DNA of 64,000 nucleotides, from assembly GCF_003012345.1 (NCBI RefSeq), contig NZ_PVRV01000019.1, positions 682,001-746,000 on the forward strand, written 5' to 3'. Every line of letters starts with the position of its first letter. The stretch's first letter is position 1. Shown in pieces: positions 1-10,232 of this stretch. The DNA is from Phytohalomonas tamaricis (lineage in GTDB: Bacteria; Pseudomonadota; Gammaproteobacteria; Pseudomonadales; Halomonadaceae). Below the pieces are notes generated by a model that was not told the DNA's origin, did no database searches, and saw only the letters and a program-made list of their open reading frames with translations. Position numbers and translations under genes: made by a program.

Positions 1-353
1 GCTCGCGCCTCACCGAAAAAACGTACCCGAGCCCCCCTCGCGAACTGCTTTTGCTGGGCGGGGGCAAAATGGAAAAACCGCAGCGACACAATGCCTGAGC
101 CATCCTTGATACGCACCAGTAGGCTAAGGCGCTTGCCTTTGATGACGTCGGCTGCAGTGACTTCGCCTTCCACCACCGATTCCAGGCCGCTTCTCAACGC
201 AGCAATCGGGGTGATGTGGGTACGGTCCTGATAGCGCAGCGGCAAATGAAACAGCAGATCGGCGATCGAGACTATATTGAGCCGTGCCAATTTCTCAGCC
301 AGTGCAGGGCCAACGCCGGCGAGCTCAGTAATACTCGCCTCGAGCCTGGTCAT
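1..353 (-). CDS. recG: ATP-dependent DNA helicase RecG (N-terminal part; gene runs off the left edge)
   Basis: RecG is a monomeric double-strand DNA translocase that remodels stalled replication forks and Holliday junctions. Only the first ~117 residues are in the window. They hold the helix-hairpin-like start (SITELAGVGPALAEKLARL), the LLFHLPLRYQDRT segment and the beginning of the OB-fold wedge domain (VVEGEV...KDGSGIVSLRFF), all recognisable against E. coli RecG. The ATG at 353-351 overlaps the TGA of oxyR by 4 bases (ATGA), so the two genes are probably translationally coupled. An oxyR-recG pair is a known arrangement in pseudomonads and relatives. The helicase motifs lie outside the window. 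Confidence 0.93.
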   Translation of the reverse strand, partial: MTRLEASITELAGVGPALAEKLARLNIVSIADLLFHLPLRYQDRTHITPIAALRSGLESVVEGEVTAADVIKGKRLSLLVRIKDGSGIVSLRFFHFAPAQQKQFARGARVRFFGEAR

Positions 354-1270
354 GCGGCTGCGTCACCCTGTGACTGGCACACGCTGATGGCGCGGATAAG
401 CACATCAATGGCTTTAGGACGTGGAAAGCTTGCCCGCCATGCTAATGCGACCATCCGGGTCGGTGCCGGTGCCTTGAACGGCCGGCTCGCCAACATGCTG
501 TTTTCGTACTGACCGGTACCGGCCGCTGAGCGCGGTAGTACGGTAATACCGAATCCCGATGCCACCATATGGCGTATGGTTTCCAGTGAGCCGCTTTCGG
601 CAATCAGTGTGTGGCCTGGCATGTGAAGTTGCGAATTGATTGCCGGACACGCTTCAAGAATCTGATCGCGGAAACAATGGCCCTCGCCGAGCAGCAGCAG
701 TTGCTCATCGAGCAGCTCATCTCGGTCGATTTCCGTCTTGGACGTCCACGGATGGTCGTGAGGCATCAGCACGTCAAAAGACTCTTCATAAAGGGCTTTG
801 GTCAGCACGTCCGGTTCAGTGAATGGCAACGCCAGAATAAGTACATCAAGCTCACCTGAGCGCAGCTTGCGGCGCAGTTCACCGGTAAAATTCTCTTCGA
901 TGTACAAAGGCATCTGCGGTGCCTGCTGGGCAAGTTCAGGGATCAGATGGGGAAAGAGATACGGGCCAATCGTATAGATGGCGCCGATACGCAGCGGACT
1001 GGAGAGCTGGTCCTTGCCCTCACTGGCCAATTCCTTGATGACACTGGCCTGTTCGAGCACGCGCTGCGCCTGGTCGATGATCTTTTCGCCCAACGGCGTG
1101 ACCTGTACGGTAGACTTGCTGCGCTCGAACAGCGCAACGCCGAGTTCTTCTTCGAGCTTCTTGACCGCCACGGAGAGTGTCGGTTGTGAAACGAAGCAGC
1201 GTTCTGCGGCGCGGCCGAAGTGGCGTTCCTGCGCCAAGGTTACGATGTAGCGGAGTTCTGTTAAAGTCAT
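350..1270 (-). CDS. oxyR: Hydrogen-peroxide sensing LysR-type regulator OxyR
   Basis: OxyR senses H2O2 through a reversible disulfide and activates catalase, Ahp and related genes. The 306-aa length is that of E. coli OxyR. Residues 1-60 form the LysR winged helix-turn-helix (LRYIVTLAQERHFGRAAERC...). The redox pair falls at Cys199 and Cys208 (GHCFRDQILEAC), the same numbering as in E. coli, so the sensor looks intact. The gene overlaps recG downstream by 4 bases. No catalase or peroxiredoxin gene lies alongside, so its targets are elsewhere. Confidence 0.95.
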   Translation of the reverse strand: MTLTELRYIVTLAQERHFGRAAERCFVSQPTLSVAVKKLEEELGVALFERSKSTVQVTPLGEKIIDQAQRVLEQASVIKELASEGKDQLSSPLRIGAIYTIGPYLFPHLIPELAQQAPQMPLYIEENFTGELRRKLRSGELDVLILALPFTEPDVLTKALYEESFDVLMPHDHPWTSKTEIDRDELLDEQLLLLGEGHCFRDQILEACPAINSQLHMPGHTLIAESGSLETIRHMVASGFGITVLPRSAAGTGQYENSMLASRPFKAPAPTRMVALAWRASFPRPKAIDVLIRAISVCQSQGDAAA

Positions 1271-1397
1271 GTGTCAGTCCACGAGGCATCGCATGAATGC
1301 AATAGTGTGTGGTCTTTCCTGCCAAGGACCGTTTTGTAAGCAATTGCAGTTATAAGTCTTGCCTATCAAGGACGTTTTACCAAGGAGTGGCGGAAAG

Positions 1398-2273
1398 GTG
1401 AACAAGACGTGTCTTATTCTCGGTTGTGGCGATGTAGGAAGTACATTGGGTATCCGATTACTTGCCAAAGGATATCGTGTTATCGGCGCCCGGCGTAATG
1501 TCGCCGCGCTGGCCGGTACGGGTATCGAGCCATTGGCGCTCGACGTCAATGCAGAGGACGCGTTTGATGCGCTGCCTCATGCCGACATCGTAGTATATGC
1601 TATCAGTGCTGATCGTTTTGAAGAAGAAGCCTATAAGGTGGCTTATGTTGACGGTCTTGCTCGTACACTGAAAGTGCTTGAAGCACGTGATGTTCCGCCT
1701 GCGCATGTTTTCTTCGTCTCGTCGACCTCCGTCTATGGTCAGCAGGACGGTGAACTGGTCAACGAAGAGAGCGAGACGGCGCCGAGCGGATTTTCCGGTC
1801 AATTGATGGTCGAAGCCGAGCAGCAGCTGCTCAACAGTCCGCTGCCGGGTACATTGGTACGCTTTTCGGGGATCTATGGCCCGGGGCGTGATCGCCTGAT
1901 CCGGCAGGTCAGGGATGGGCGCATCGCGGCGGCCAATCCCGTGATGCATTCCAACCGCATTCACCGCGACGACTGTGCCGGCGTATTGGTTTATCTCATT
2001 GAACGGGCCATGAACGGCGAGCCGATCGCTGATCGTTATTTAGCCAGCGATTGTGAGTCGGCGCCGATACACGACGTTATGACCTGGCTGGCCAAGCAAC
2101 TCAAGGTTGAGTCGCATGAGACGATTCAATCGCCGCTACGTCGGCGTGCCAGTAAGTGCTGCGATAATACTAGGCTTGTTGAGCTCGGTTATCGCTTTGA
2201 GTATCCCACCTTTCGCGAAGGCTACCGGCAGGTGCTGAAAGAGGCCGGCATCGTAACTGTGGAAACAAAGTGA
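1398..2273 (+). CDS. NAD(P)-dependent SDR-type epimerase/dehydratase family protein (YeeZ-like)
   Basis: Cytosolic extended-SDR-like protein of about 291 aa. The N-terminus carries a Rossmann nucleotide loop (LILGCGDVGSTLG), followed by VFFVSSTSVYGQQDG, the Ser/Tyr region of NAD-dependent epimerases, and a RFSGIYGPGRDRLI segment. The protein resembles the E. coli YeeZ family, whose substrate is not established. I prefer the GTG at 1398, which has AAGGAG about ten bases upstream, over the upstream in-frame TTG at 1359, which has no ribosome site. It is divergent from oxyR and is followed by a strong hairpin terminator. Confidence 0.8.
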   Translation: MNKTCLILGCGDVGSTLGIRLLAKGYRVIGARRNVAALAGTGIEPLALDVNAEDAFDALPHADIVVYAISADRFEEEAYKVAYVDGLARTLKVLEARDVPPAHVFFVSSTSVYGQQDGELVNEESETAPSGFSGQLMVEAEQQLLNSPLPGTLVRFSGIYGPGRDRLIRQVRDGRIAAANPVMHSNRIHRDDCAGVLVYLIERAMNGEPIADRYLASDCESAPIHDVMTWLAKQLKVESHETIQSPLRRRASKCCDNTRLVELGYRFEYPTFREGYRQVLKEAGIVTVETK

Positions 2274-2316
2274 CGAAGTAAACGCGTGTGGTATCGCAAG
2301 GTACACGCCTAAAAAA

Positions 2317-2345
2317 AGCGAGAGCCACGGCTCTCGCTTTTTTTA
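2317..2345. terminator. Bidirectional rho-independent terminator
   Basis: A 10-bp perfect stem (AGCGAGAGCC / GGCTCTCGCT) with a 2-base loop, flanked by an A run on the left and a T run on the right. It sits between the convergent epimerase-family gene and ridA and can serve both strands. Confidence 0.9.
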
Positions 2346-2371
2346 TTCATGGACTTGAGACGATCAAGCGC

Positions 2372-2761
2372 TCAGTCGCCGATCACCATCACGCCTTCCG
2401 CTTCGAACTGACTGCCTTTGGGCAACGCCTTGACGCCGACCGCGGCGCGAGCCGGGTAAGGCTTACCGAAGTAGCCTTCCATGATCTGGTTGACCTTGGC
2501 GAAGTTGTCCAGATCGGTCAGATAAAGGTTGAGCTTGACGATATCATTGAGGGAACCGCCCGCTTCTTCACAGACCGCACGCAGATTGGCAAATACCTGA
2601 TGAGCCTGGACTTCGATATCGCCACCGACCAGTTCCATGGTCTGGGGATCGAGCGGGATCTGTCCGGACAGATAAATGGTGTTACCGGCCTTGATGGCCT
2701 GAGAGTATGGGCCGATAGCGGCAGGGGCGTTGTCGGTATGAATCGCAGCGCGATTGCTCAT
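2372..2761 (-). CDS. ridA: RidA family enamine/imine deaminase
   Basis: RidA hydrolyses reactive 2-aminoacrylate and other enamine intermediates released by PLP enzymes. The 129-aa protein has the family hallmarks [24 protein letters not shown] and, near the C-terminus, [15 protein letters not shown] with the catalytic arginine. I use the ATG at 2761 (MSNRAAIHT), which has AAGGAGC in front, rather than an in-frame start 12 codons upstream. It follows spoT on the same strand, a conserved gamma-proteobacterial order. Confidence 0.95.
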   Translation of the reverse strand: MSNRAAIHTDNAPAAIGPYSQAIKAGNTIYLSGQIPLDPQTMELVGGDIEVQAHQVFANLRAVCEEAGGSLNDIVKLNLYLTDLDNFAKVNQIMEGYFGKPYPARAAVGVKALPKGSQFEAEGVMVIGD

Positions 2762-2893
2762 ATTGTGCTCCTTGCGTTCAGTTATAGTAGTGGCCAATCG
2801 TGAGTGACAAGCGCACTCGCTCTGCGTGACGGTGCGCCATTAAAAACATGACCGCCGGCCGTTGAAATCCGGCAGACGGTCAATAAATCGATA

Positions 2894-5023
2894 TCAGTTC
2901 TTTACGCGGGTAATCTTGCTGACATGATGCAAGTTACGGATACGTTTGATGATGCGTGCCAAGTGAATACGATCCTTGACGGCAAGAATCAGGTTGATGA
3001 TTGACAGGCGAGCATCACGCTCTTCAATCCCGATGCGTTCAATGTTGGCCTCGGCGTCGGTGACCAGACTCGCCAGCTCGGCCACAAGGCCACGGCGTGT
3101 CTCGATTTCCAGGCGCAGCGCAACGGGGAAGTCGCCTTCGATAGTGTTGGACCATTCCAGCGGGAAGCATTTTTCCGGATCGCTGCGACAGTCATCGATA
3201 TTACGACAATCACTGCGGTGCACAACGATGCCCTTGCCGACACTCATGTGTCCGGCGATAGGATCTCCCGGCAGTGGGTGGCAGCAGCGGGCGAAGCTGA
3301 TCATCATGCTGTCGGCGCCACTGATCGCAATCGGCCCCGTGGTATTGCTTGTGGGCTCTTCGGCAGCGGCAGCGGTATCGGTAAACACCAAACGTCGCGC
3401 CACGCTGTAGGCAACCTTGTTGCCAAGCCCGATCGCATCGAACAGATCATCTTCTCCGTCTAATGCCATCTCCTCAAGCAAGGCCTCCATGCGACCCTCT
3501 GGCAGCGTTTCAAGACGGGCGTCGAAGGCGTCCAGCGACTTGTTCAACAGACGCCTGCCCAACTGGACCGAATCGCTGCGCTGCTGATGCTTGAGATAAT
3601 GACGTACTGCCGAACGGGCCTTGGCGGTGACAACAAATGAAAGCCAGCCGAGGCTCGGGCGTGCCCCAGGTGCTGTGATGATTTCTACCGTCTGGCCGCT
3701 TTCGAGCGGGGTCGACAGCGACGCCAGATGGCGGTCAATGCGGCAGGCAATACAGCTGTTGCCGATATCGGTATGCACCGTATAGGCGAAATCGACGGCC
3801 GTCGCCCCATGGGGCAGCTCCATAATGTCGCCCTTGGGCGTGAAGACATAGATATCATCGGGAAACAGGTCGTTCTTGACGTGCTCGATGAACTCCAGCG
3901 GGTTGCCGGCGTGGCGCTGCATCTCAAGCAGACCGCGCACCCACTCGCGCGCACGCGCGTGACTCCCCATGGCAATCGGCCGGTCGGTCTGACCCGCCTT
4001 GTAGAGCCAATGCGCGGCGATGCCGTTGTTGGCCATCGCTTCCATTTCACGCGTACGGATCTGCACTTCGATGGGAATCCCATTCATGCCGAACAGCGTG
4101 GTATGCAGGCTCTGGTAGCCATTGGCCTTGGGAATCGCGATGTAATCCTTGAAACGTCCCGGCACGGGCTTGTAGAGGTTATGCACTGCCCCGAGGATGC
4201 GATAACAGGTATCGACGCGGTCGGTGATGATGCGAAACCCGAATACATCCATCAACTCACTGAACGATTTACGCTGGTCACGCATCTTGTGATAGATCGA
4301 CAGCAGATGCTTCTGACGACCGATCACCGTACCGGGCAGCCCTTCATCATCGAGGCACTTCTGCAGCGTGCTCTGCACGTGGCGCACCATCGAGCGACGG
4401 TTGCCGCGTGCCTTGACCACTGCACGTTGGATGCGCTCGGCGCGCATGGGATGGATCGCCTGGAACGATAAGTCCTCAAGTTCAACACGAATCGTGTTGA
4501 TCCCTAAACGGCTGGCGATACGGGCGTAGATTTCCAGCGTCTCGCGGGCAATACGGCGCTTCTTGTCGGGCCTGAGTGCCCCGAGGGTGCGCATGTTATG
4601 CAGACGATCGGCGAGTTTGACAATGATGACACGGATATCGCGCGACATTGCCAATACCATCTTCTGGAAGTTCTCAGCCTGAGCGACCGCCTTGTCCTCG
4701 AAGGTGATCTGAGTCAGCTTCGACACGCCATCAACCAGCTCGGCAACTTCATTGCCGAACTGCTTGATCAACGCTTCCTTGGAGACACCCGTATCCTCGA
4801 TCACGTCATGCAGCATGGCGGCCATCAGGCTTTGATAGTCCATGTGCATGTTGGCGAGGATATTGGCGACCGCCAGCGGATGGGTCACATAGGGTTCACC
4901 CGAACGACGGCGCTGGCCGTCGTGGGCTTGCTCGGCGTAGTAGAACGCACGTTTGACCTGGCATATCTCATCAGCGGGCAGATAGCCACCGAGGCGGTCG
5001 GCGAGATCATCAATCGTAAACAT
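2894..5023 (-). CDS. spoT: Bifunctional (p)ppGpp synthetase/hydrolase SpoT
   Basis: SpoT balances the alarmone (p)ppGpp in response to carbon, iron and fatty-acid starvation. At 709 aa it has the usual SpoT length. The hydrolase HD domain shows THP at about residue 47-49 and HDVIEDT at 72-78. The synthetase domain follows with YHKMRDQRKSF, VFGFRIITD and the KDYIAIPKANGYQSLHT block. A TGS domain follows (VFTPKGDIMELPHGATAVDFAYT), then a Cys-rich FARCCHPLPGD segment and a C-terminal ACT domain. The intact HDxxED motif separates it from RelA, whose HD domain is degenerate. It is the second gene of gmk-rpoZ-spoT-ridA on the minus strand, 45 bases after rpoZ. Confidence 0.96.
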   Translation of the reverse strand: MFTIDDLADRLGGYLPADEICQVKRAFYYAEQAHDGQRRRSGEPYVTHPLAVANILANMHMDYQSLMAAMLHDVIEDTGVSKEALIKQFGNEVAELVDGVSKLTQITFEDKAVAQAENFQKMVLAMSRDIRVIIVKLADRLHNMRTLGALRPDKKRRIARETLEIYARIASRLGINTIRVELEDLSFQAIHPMRAERIQRAVVKARGNRRSMVRHVQSTLQKCLDDEGLPGTVIGRQKHLLSIYHKMRDQRKSFSELMDVFGFRIITDRVDTCYRILGAVHNLYKPVPGRFKDYIAIPKANGYQSLHTTLFGMNGIPIEVQIRTREMEAMANNGIAAHWLYKAGQTDRPIAMGSHARAREWVRGLLEMQRHAGNPLEFIEHVKNDLFPDDIYVFTPKGDIMELPHGATAVDFAYTVHTDIGNSCIACRIDRHLASLSTPLESGQTVEIITAPGARPSLGWLSFVVTAKARSAVRHYLKHQQRSDSVQLGRRLLNKSLDAFDARLETLPEGRMEALLEEMALDGEDDLFDAIGLGNKVAYSVARRLVFTDTAAAAEEPTSNTTGPIAISGADSMMISFARCCHPLPGDPIAGHMSVGKGIVVHRSDCRNIDDCRSDPEKCFPLEWSNTIEGDFPVALRLEIETRRGLVAELASLVTDAEANIERIGIEERDARLSIINLILAVKDRIHLARIIKRIRNLHHVSKITRVKN

Positions 5024-5068
5024 GGCGTGCGTTTCCGAATCGGACAGGCGCTAACGGGCGCGCCTGTC

Positions 5069-5323
5069 TCAGCCCTCGTACTCTGCTGGATCACGACGCG
5101 GACGCGGCGGTAGTGCTTCTGTGGGCTCATCGAGCACGCTTGCGTCGATGTGGCCTTCGGCGATTTCACGCAGAGCAACAACCGTGGCCTTGTCGTTTTC
5201 CCATCCCACATGAGGATTACGCGTGCCGCGTGCTAGCTGACGTGAACGCTTGGTCGCGATCATGACCAGCTGGAAGCGGTTTTCAACATTTTCCAGACAA
5301 TCTTCAACGGTTACTCGCGCCAT
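5069..5323 (-). CDS. rpoZ: RNA polymerase omega subunit
   Basis: Omega assists assembly of the beta' subunit and forms part of a ppGpp binding site on RNA polymerase. The 84-aa protein carries the family core [27 protein letters not shown] and [15 protein letters not shown]. Its tail ([13 protein letters not shown]) is slightly more basic and proline-rich than in E. coli. It lies between gmk and spoT, the conserved order, linking the ppGpp enzyme with one of its RNA polymerase partners. Confidence 0.96.
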   Translation of the reverse strand: MARVTVEDCLENVENRFQLVMIATKRSRQLARGTRNPHVGWENDKATVVALREIAEGHIDASVLDEPTEALPPRPRRDPAEYEG

Positions 5324-5405
5324 GAGTCGGTACCTGGTCGTTTATCGGTTAATCGATAGTAAAAATGAGGATGACTTGATGTAAATCTTCGGGGGGATAT
5401 CGAGT

Positions 5406-6086
<681 letters not shown>

Positions 6087-6283
6087 TTATGAATATGAGT
6101 GGGGCCGCATGACCAAGGTCAACAGACCGATTGTGGTCATTATCGCACAAATCTCCTTGGCAGGAAGGTGGATGCTGCTTTACCCGCAAGGGCAGGTTTC
6201 ATTCGTTGTCCCTGGCATGAGCTTCTATGCTGCTTAACAGGCTAACGGACCACTGATACATAGCATCGCAAGGAGAGTGACTA

Positions 6284-7267
6284 ATGCAAACACGAACGCT
6301 CGGCCAGTCACTGACCGTATCCGCGCTCGGCCTGGGCTGCATGGGGATGTCCGAATTCTATGGCAGCCGCGACGAAAGCGAAGCCATTGCCACCATTCAT
6401 CGCGCTCTCGAGCTGGGCGTCACCCTGCTTGATACGGCCGACATGTACGGCGTCGGCCACAACGAGGAATTGGTGGGTCGCGCTATCCGCGATCGCCGTG
6501 ATGGCGTCGTGCTGGCAACCAAATTCGGCAATGTACGTGGCGAAGATGGCAGCTTTCAGGGCGTCAGTGGCCGTCCCGAATACGTACGTCAGGCCTGCGA
6601 GGCGAGCCTGAAGCGGTTGGGCGTCGAAACTATCGATCTCTATTATCAGCACCGTGTCGACCCCAATACGCCCATCGAGGACACCGTCGGTGCGATGGCC
6701 GAGCTGGTCAAGGAGGGCAAGGTACGCTATCTCGGCCTGTCCGAAGCTGCTGCGGAGACGGTTCGGCGCGCCCATGACGTTCATCCCATTGCTGCGTTGC
6801 AGACCGAATATTCGCTATGGACTCGTGATGTCGAAACCGAGCTGTTGCCCACCGTGCGCGAGTTGGGCATTGGCTTCGTACCTTACAGCCCGCTCGGACG
6901 CGGTTTTCTGACCGGTCAGATCAAGCGCCGCGAGGACCTGCCGGAAGGCGACTTTCGCCGCAATGCGCCGCGCTTTCAGAGCGACAACTTCCGCCGCAAT
7001 CTCGACCTGGTCGCCGAAGTGGAAAGCATTGCCATGAAGAAGGGGTGCACACCGGCGCAGCTAGCACTGGCCTGGGTGCTGTCACGCGGCGAGGATATCG
7101 TGCCGATACCGGGCACCAAGAAACGCCATTATCTAGAACAAAATCTCGGCGCGCTTGAGGTTGAACTCAGCACGGAAGAGCTGAGTCGCATCGAACGGGC
7201 GATGCCCCTGGGTGCCGCTGCGGGGGAACGTTATCCTGAAGCGCAGATGCAGGCACTCAACCGTTAG
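6284..7267 (+). CDS. Aldo/keto reductase
   Basis: NADPH-dependent oxidoreductase of the aldo/keto reductase superfamily, 327 aa, with a TIM-barrel fold. Family signatures are [13 protein letters not shown] near the N-terminus, [18 protein letters not shown] (catalytic Asp and Tyr), VLATKFG (catalytic Lys), and [11 protein letters not shown] (His). C-terminal [17 protein letters not shown] binds the cofactor phosphate. The sequence resembles the YajO/AKR13-type enzymes that reduce aldehydes such as methylglyoxal; the real substrate cannot be read from sequence. A strong AAGGAGAG precedes the ATG. Confidence 0.9.
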   Translation: MQTRTLGQSLTVSALGLGCMGMSEFYGSRDESEAIATIHRALELGVTLLDTADMYGVGHNEELVGRAIRDRRDGVVLATKFGNVRGEDGSFQGVSGRPEYVRQACEASLKRLGVETIDLYYQHRVDPNTPIEDTVGAMAELVKEGKVRYLGLSEAAAETVRRAHDVHPIAALQTEYSLWTRDVETELLPTVRELGIGFVPYSPLGRGFLTGQIKRREDLPEGDFRRNAPRFQSDNFRRNLDLVAEVESIAMKKGCTPAQLALAWVLSRGEDIVPIPGTKKRHYLEQNLGALEVELSTEELSRIERAMPLGAAAGERYPEAQMQALNR

Positions 7268-7357
7268 ATGACAGGCATTGCACGTCACGCCAACGTGACG
7301 CTATAAGTGAGCGATGCGGCGTGATCCTTGTCACGCCGATCGCCAGTGGAGTAGAGC

Positions 7358-8092
7358 ATGGAGCAGAAGGTCGTCATTCTCACCGGCGCGAGCCGCGGCA
7401 TCGGTCATGCCACGGTCAAGCGTTTCAACGCCGCTGGCTGGCGGGTCATCACCGTATCGCGCCACGCCTTCGCGTCGGAATGTCCATGGCTCAGCGGCAA
7501 GGTAGACCATGTCCAGTTCGATCTGAGTGATCCTCAGACACTGTCGGCCGGCATCGAAGAGATCCGCTCACGGCTCAAGGGCGGCAAGCTGCATGCGCTT
7601 ATCAACAATGCCGGTATCTCGCCCAAGAATGAAGAAGGCGGACGTCTTGGCGTCCTCGGCACTGATTATGCCGACTGGGTCAGCGTCTTCAACGTCAACT
7701 TGTTCTCGACCGCGTTGCTGGCCCGTCATCTGTTCGATGAACTCAGGGCAGCGGGTGGCGTAGTGATCAACATCACTTCGATCGCCGGTAGCCGCGTTCA
7801 TCCCTTCGCCGGTGCCGCCTACGCCGCGTCCAAGGCGGCACTGGCAACATTGACCCGTGAGATGGCGGCCGAATTCGGCCAGTACGGTGTGCGGGTCAAT
7901 GCCATCTCGCCCGGCGAAATCGCCACGGCAATTCTCTCGCCCGGTACCGACGAGATCGTTGATCATGACATCCCAATGAACCGGCTGGGGCGGCCCGAAG
8001 AAGTCGCGGAGACGATCTATTTTCTTTGCACCGACGCGGCCTCCTACGTAAACGGTGCCGAGATCCATGTCAACGGTGGCCAGCACGTCTAG
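7358..8092 (+). CDS. Short-chain dehydrogenase/reductase (SDR)
   Basis: Classical SDR of 244 aa. It has the cofactor loop TGASRGIGH at residues 9-17, NNAG in the middle, the catalytic Ser in INITSIAG, and YAASK as the Tyr-x-x-x-Lys pair. The C-terminal NGAEIHVNGGQHV is usual for the class. Substrate unknown. It lies 90 bases after the aldo/keto reductase on the same strand and ends seven bases before the convergent ogt gene. A small palindrome (CGTCAC...GTGACG, about 7282-7299) lies in the gap, but it lacks a T tract. Confidence 0.88.
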   Translation: MEQKVVILTGASRGIGHATVKRFNAAGWRVITVSRHAFASECPWLSGKVDHVQFDLSDPQTLSAGIEEIRSRLKGGKLHALINNAGISPKNEEGGRLGVLGTDYADWVSVFNVNLFSTALLARHLFDELRAAGGVVINITSIAGSRVHPFAGAAYAASKAALATLTREMAAEFGQYGVRVNAISPGEIATAILSPGTDEIVDHDIPMNRLGRPEEVAETIYFLCTDAASYVNGAEIHVNGGQHV

Positions 8093-8098
8093 AGCCCG

Positions 8099-8611
8099 TC
8101 AGGACACAAGGCTGGGCGGTAACGCTTCGCCCTGCTCCAAGGCCAGCAGCGCCTGCTTACGCGTCAGCCCGCCGGCGTAGCCGGTCAGCTTCCCCTGGCT
8201 ACCGACCACACGGTGACACGGCACGATGATCGAAAGTGGATTGCGGCCGATTGCGCCGCCCACTGCCCGCGCAGCGCCCGGTGCCAGCCCTAGTCGGCGG
8301 GTGATATCGCCATAGCTTGCGCATTCGCCATAAGATATGTCCTGCAGTGCCTGCCATACGCGCTGCTGGAACGGCGTGCCGCGCGCCGCTAGCGGCAGGG
8401 TAAACGACAAACGCTCCCCGGCGAAAAAGGCATTCAGCTCTTCTGCGGCCTGATCCAGCAGGCGGTGATCGTTACCAGTGGTACGCCACGCCTTGGGCAG
8501 CAGCGGGAAATAGCGCTGCCCGGTAAAGAATACGCCGCTGAGCGCGTCATCCTCGACGCGAATGACGATCTCTCCCAGTGGGCTATTGATCGTGGCATAG
8601 TGCATTGTCAT
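8099..8611 (-). CDS. ogt: Methylated-DNA--protein-cysteine S-methyltransferase Ogt
   Basis: A suicide repair protein that takes methyl groups from O6-alkylguanine onto a cysteine. The 170-aa product has the active-site motif PCHRVVG with the acceptor Cys132, preceded by ARAVGGAIGRNPLSIIV and followed by GKLTGYAGG. I choose the ATG at 8611, which has AGGAG about seven bases upstream. This start overlaps the 3' end of the Ada-AlkA gene by 29 bases, so the two genes form a coupled alkylation-repair operon. Confidence 0.95.
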   Translation of the reverse strand: MTMHYATINSPLGEIVIRVEDDALSGVFFTGQRYFPLLPKAWRTTGNDHRLLDQAAEELNAFFAGERLSFTLPLAARGTPFQQRVWQALQDISYGECASYGDITRRLGLAPGAARAVGGAIGRNPLSIIVPCHRVVGSQGKLTGYAGGLTRKQALLALEQGEALPPSLVS

Positions 8612-10088
8612 CACTTTTCTCCTGCTCGCTCGCCGACGATAGCAGGCACTGCTTACCGACGGCGTGTTGTCGCCATAGATGCATCGCCGCATAGGCGCGC
8701 CACGGCGCCCAGCGCACCAGTAACTCCTTGGCCGGCTGCGGATAGTGCGCCAGTTGCCGCTCTAGTGCCCAATCACCCTTGGGCCAGGCATCGGGCCAGC
8801 TGAGTGCGCGCATCGCAATGTACTGCGCCGTCCACGGCCCGATCCCCTTGATTGAAAGCAATGCCGTTAGCGTCTGCTTCAGCGGTGCCTCTGGCGTCAG
8901 GCATAGCCCGTCCTGATGAATCGATGCAGCGAGGCGTTTGAGTGTTGCTGCCTTGGTATACTCGATACCCACCCCGTGCAGAGTTTCGACTGACTGTGCG
9001 GCAATGCTTTCGGCATCGGGAAATAGCCGCTTCAGACCGGACGGCGCGGTAGCAAGCGGCCGGCCGAAGGCCGCACTAAGATAGGCAAGCTGATCGCGGG
9101 CGCGGGAAACGGATATACGCTGGCCGATCACCGCACGCACCGCAATCTCGAAGCCGCTGTCACCACCGGGGACACGGATACCGGGCAATTCATTGGCCAG
9201 CTCGGCGAGGTGGGCATCGATCAGATCGGGCCGGCAGTCGAGGTCGAACATGCGGCGCACATGCTGGATAAGCGCCATGCTGGCCGGCGCCAGGCCTGCG
9301 GGGAAGGTGACGCTCAGGGCATGGCGTCCCGGCAGCGGCGTTACGCTGATCCAGCCGTGCAGACCATTCATCGTGACGCTGCGCTGATAGCAGTTATCAG
9401 CAATATATTCGACGCCGGTGATAGCGCGTTGAGTCAGATAATCGAGCAGCGCTCCCCAGGCCAGCGGTGGGCGATAGCTCAGCGTGAAGGTCAACGTTGC
9501 GGCATCGTTACCGGAATTTTTAGCGCGCAACTGCTGCGGACTGAGCTGATAGCGTTCGTGAAACAGGGCATTGAAGCGTCTGACGCTACCAAAGCCAGCG
9601 GCGTAGGCGATCTCGGTCATCGATAACGTACTGTCGACGAGCAGACGTTTGGCGGTCAGCAGCCGCTGGGTCAGCTGGTAGTCGAGCGGTGAAACGCCAA
9701 ATTCAGCCTTGAACAGGCGATTGAGGTGACGCGGCGAGACGCCAATCCTTGCCGCCAGCGCTGCGCTGTTATCGTTGTTGAGTGCGCCTTGCTCGATCAG
9801 CCGTGCCGCGGCCTGGACCAGTGCGCGCGCCATGCCGTGGCCGAGCAGTGCATGCTGACCGTCGCTAGGGGCGAGTTCGGGACGACAGCGCAAACAGGGG
9901 CGGAAGCCGTGCTTCTCGGCTAGTGCCGCATGTGAGAAGAAGCGGCAGCGGTCGAAGCGCGGCGTGCGCGCCGGACAGACCGGCCGACAGTAAATTCCGG
10001 TCGAGATCACGCCGACGAAGAAGCGGCCGTCGAAGCGGGCATCGCGCGCCTGAAGGGCCGTGTATAGGGCCTGAGGAGTCTCGTTCAT
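8583..10088 (-). CDS. Ada-type methyl sensor / AraC regulator fused to AlkA 3-methyladenine glycosylase
   Basis: A 501-aa fusion that both senses and repairs DNA methylation. The N-terminal Ada metal-binding domain keeps all four zinc cysteines (C34, C38, C65, C68), a constant four residues less than E. coli Ada C38/C42/C69/C72, so C34 should be the methyl-phosphotriester acceptor. An AraC-type helix-turn-helix follows at about residues 90-185 (AARIGVSPRHLNRLFKAEFG). The rest is AlkA: an N-terminal DNA-binding part, then the HhH-GPD domain with LLSIKGIGPWTAQYIAMRAL and the catalytic Asp in PKGDW. Ogt, which supplies the O6-guanine activity of classical Ada, is the next gene and overlaps it. 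Confidence 0.94.
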   Translation of the reverse strand: MNETPQALYTALQARDARFDGRFFVGVISTGIYCRPVCPARTPRFDRCRFFSHAALAEKHGFRPCLRCRPELAPSDGQHALLGHGMARALVQAAARLIEQGALNNDNSAALAARIGVSPRHLNRLFKAEFGVSPLDYQLTQRLLTAKRLLVDSTLSMTEIAYAAGFGSVRRFNALFHERYQLSPQQLRAKNSGNDAATLTFTLSYRPPLAWGALLDYLTQRAITGVEYIADNCYQRSVTMNGLHGWISVTPLPGRHALSVTFPAGLAPASMALIQHVRRMFDLDCRPDLIDAHLAELANELPGIRVPGGDSGFEIAVRAVIGQRISVSRARDQLAYLSAAFGRPLATAPSGLKRLFPDAESIAAQSVETLHGVGIEYTKAATLKRLAASIHQDGLCLTPEAPLKQTLTALLSIKGIGPWTAQYIAMRALSWPDAWPKGDWALERQLAHYPQPAKELLVRWAPWRAYAAMHLWRQHAVGKQCLLSSASEQEKSDDNALCHDQ

Positions 10089-10232
10089 AGCGATATCCTA
10101 GCCCGAGAAGCGAGGCCGGGTTGGCCGGATTCGGCCATCAAGATGATCTCCACCATGCAACGCCGTGATTTTGGCTTCCGGTCCGGACGCACTAGGATTA
10201 GGGAACATGTCAATTATAGAGAACGCGCGTAT

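Noticed and set aside
2288-2803. 171-codon plus-strand frame over ridA
   Set aside because: A mirror frame of the well-recognised ridA gene on the minus strand.
7282-7299. CGTCAC/GTGACG palindrome between the aldo/keto reductase and the SDR
   Set aside because: Short, no T tract and no matching partner site, so neither terminator nor operator could be supported.
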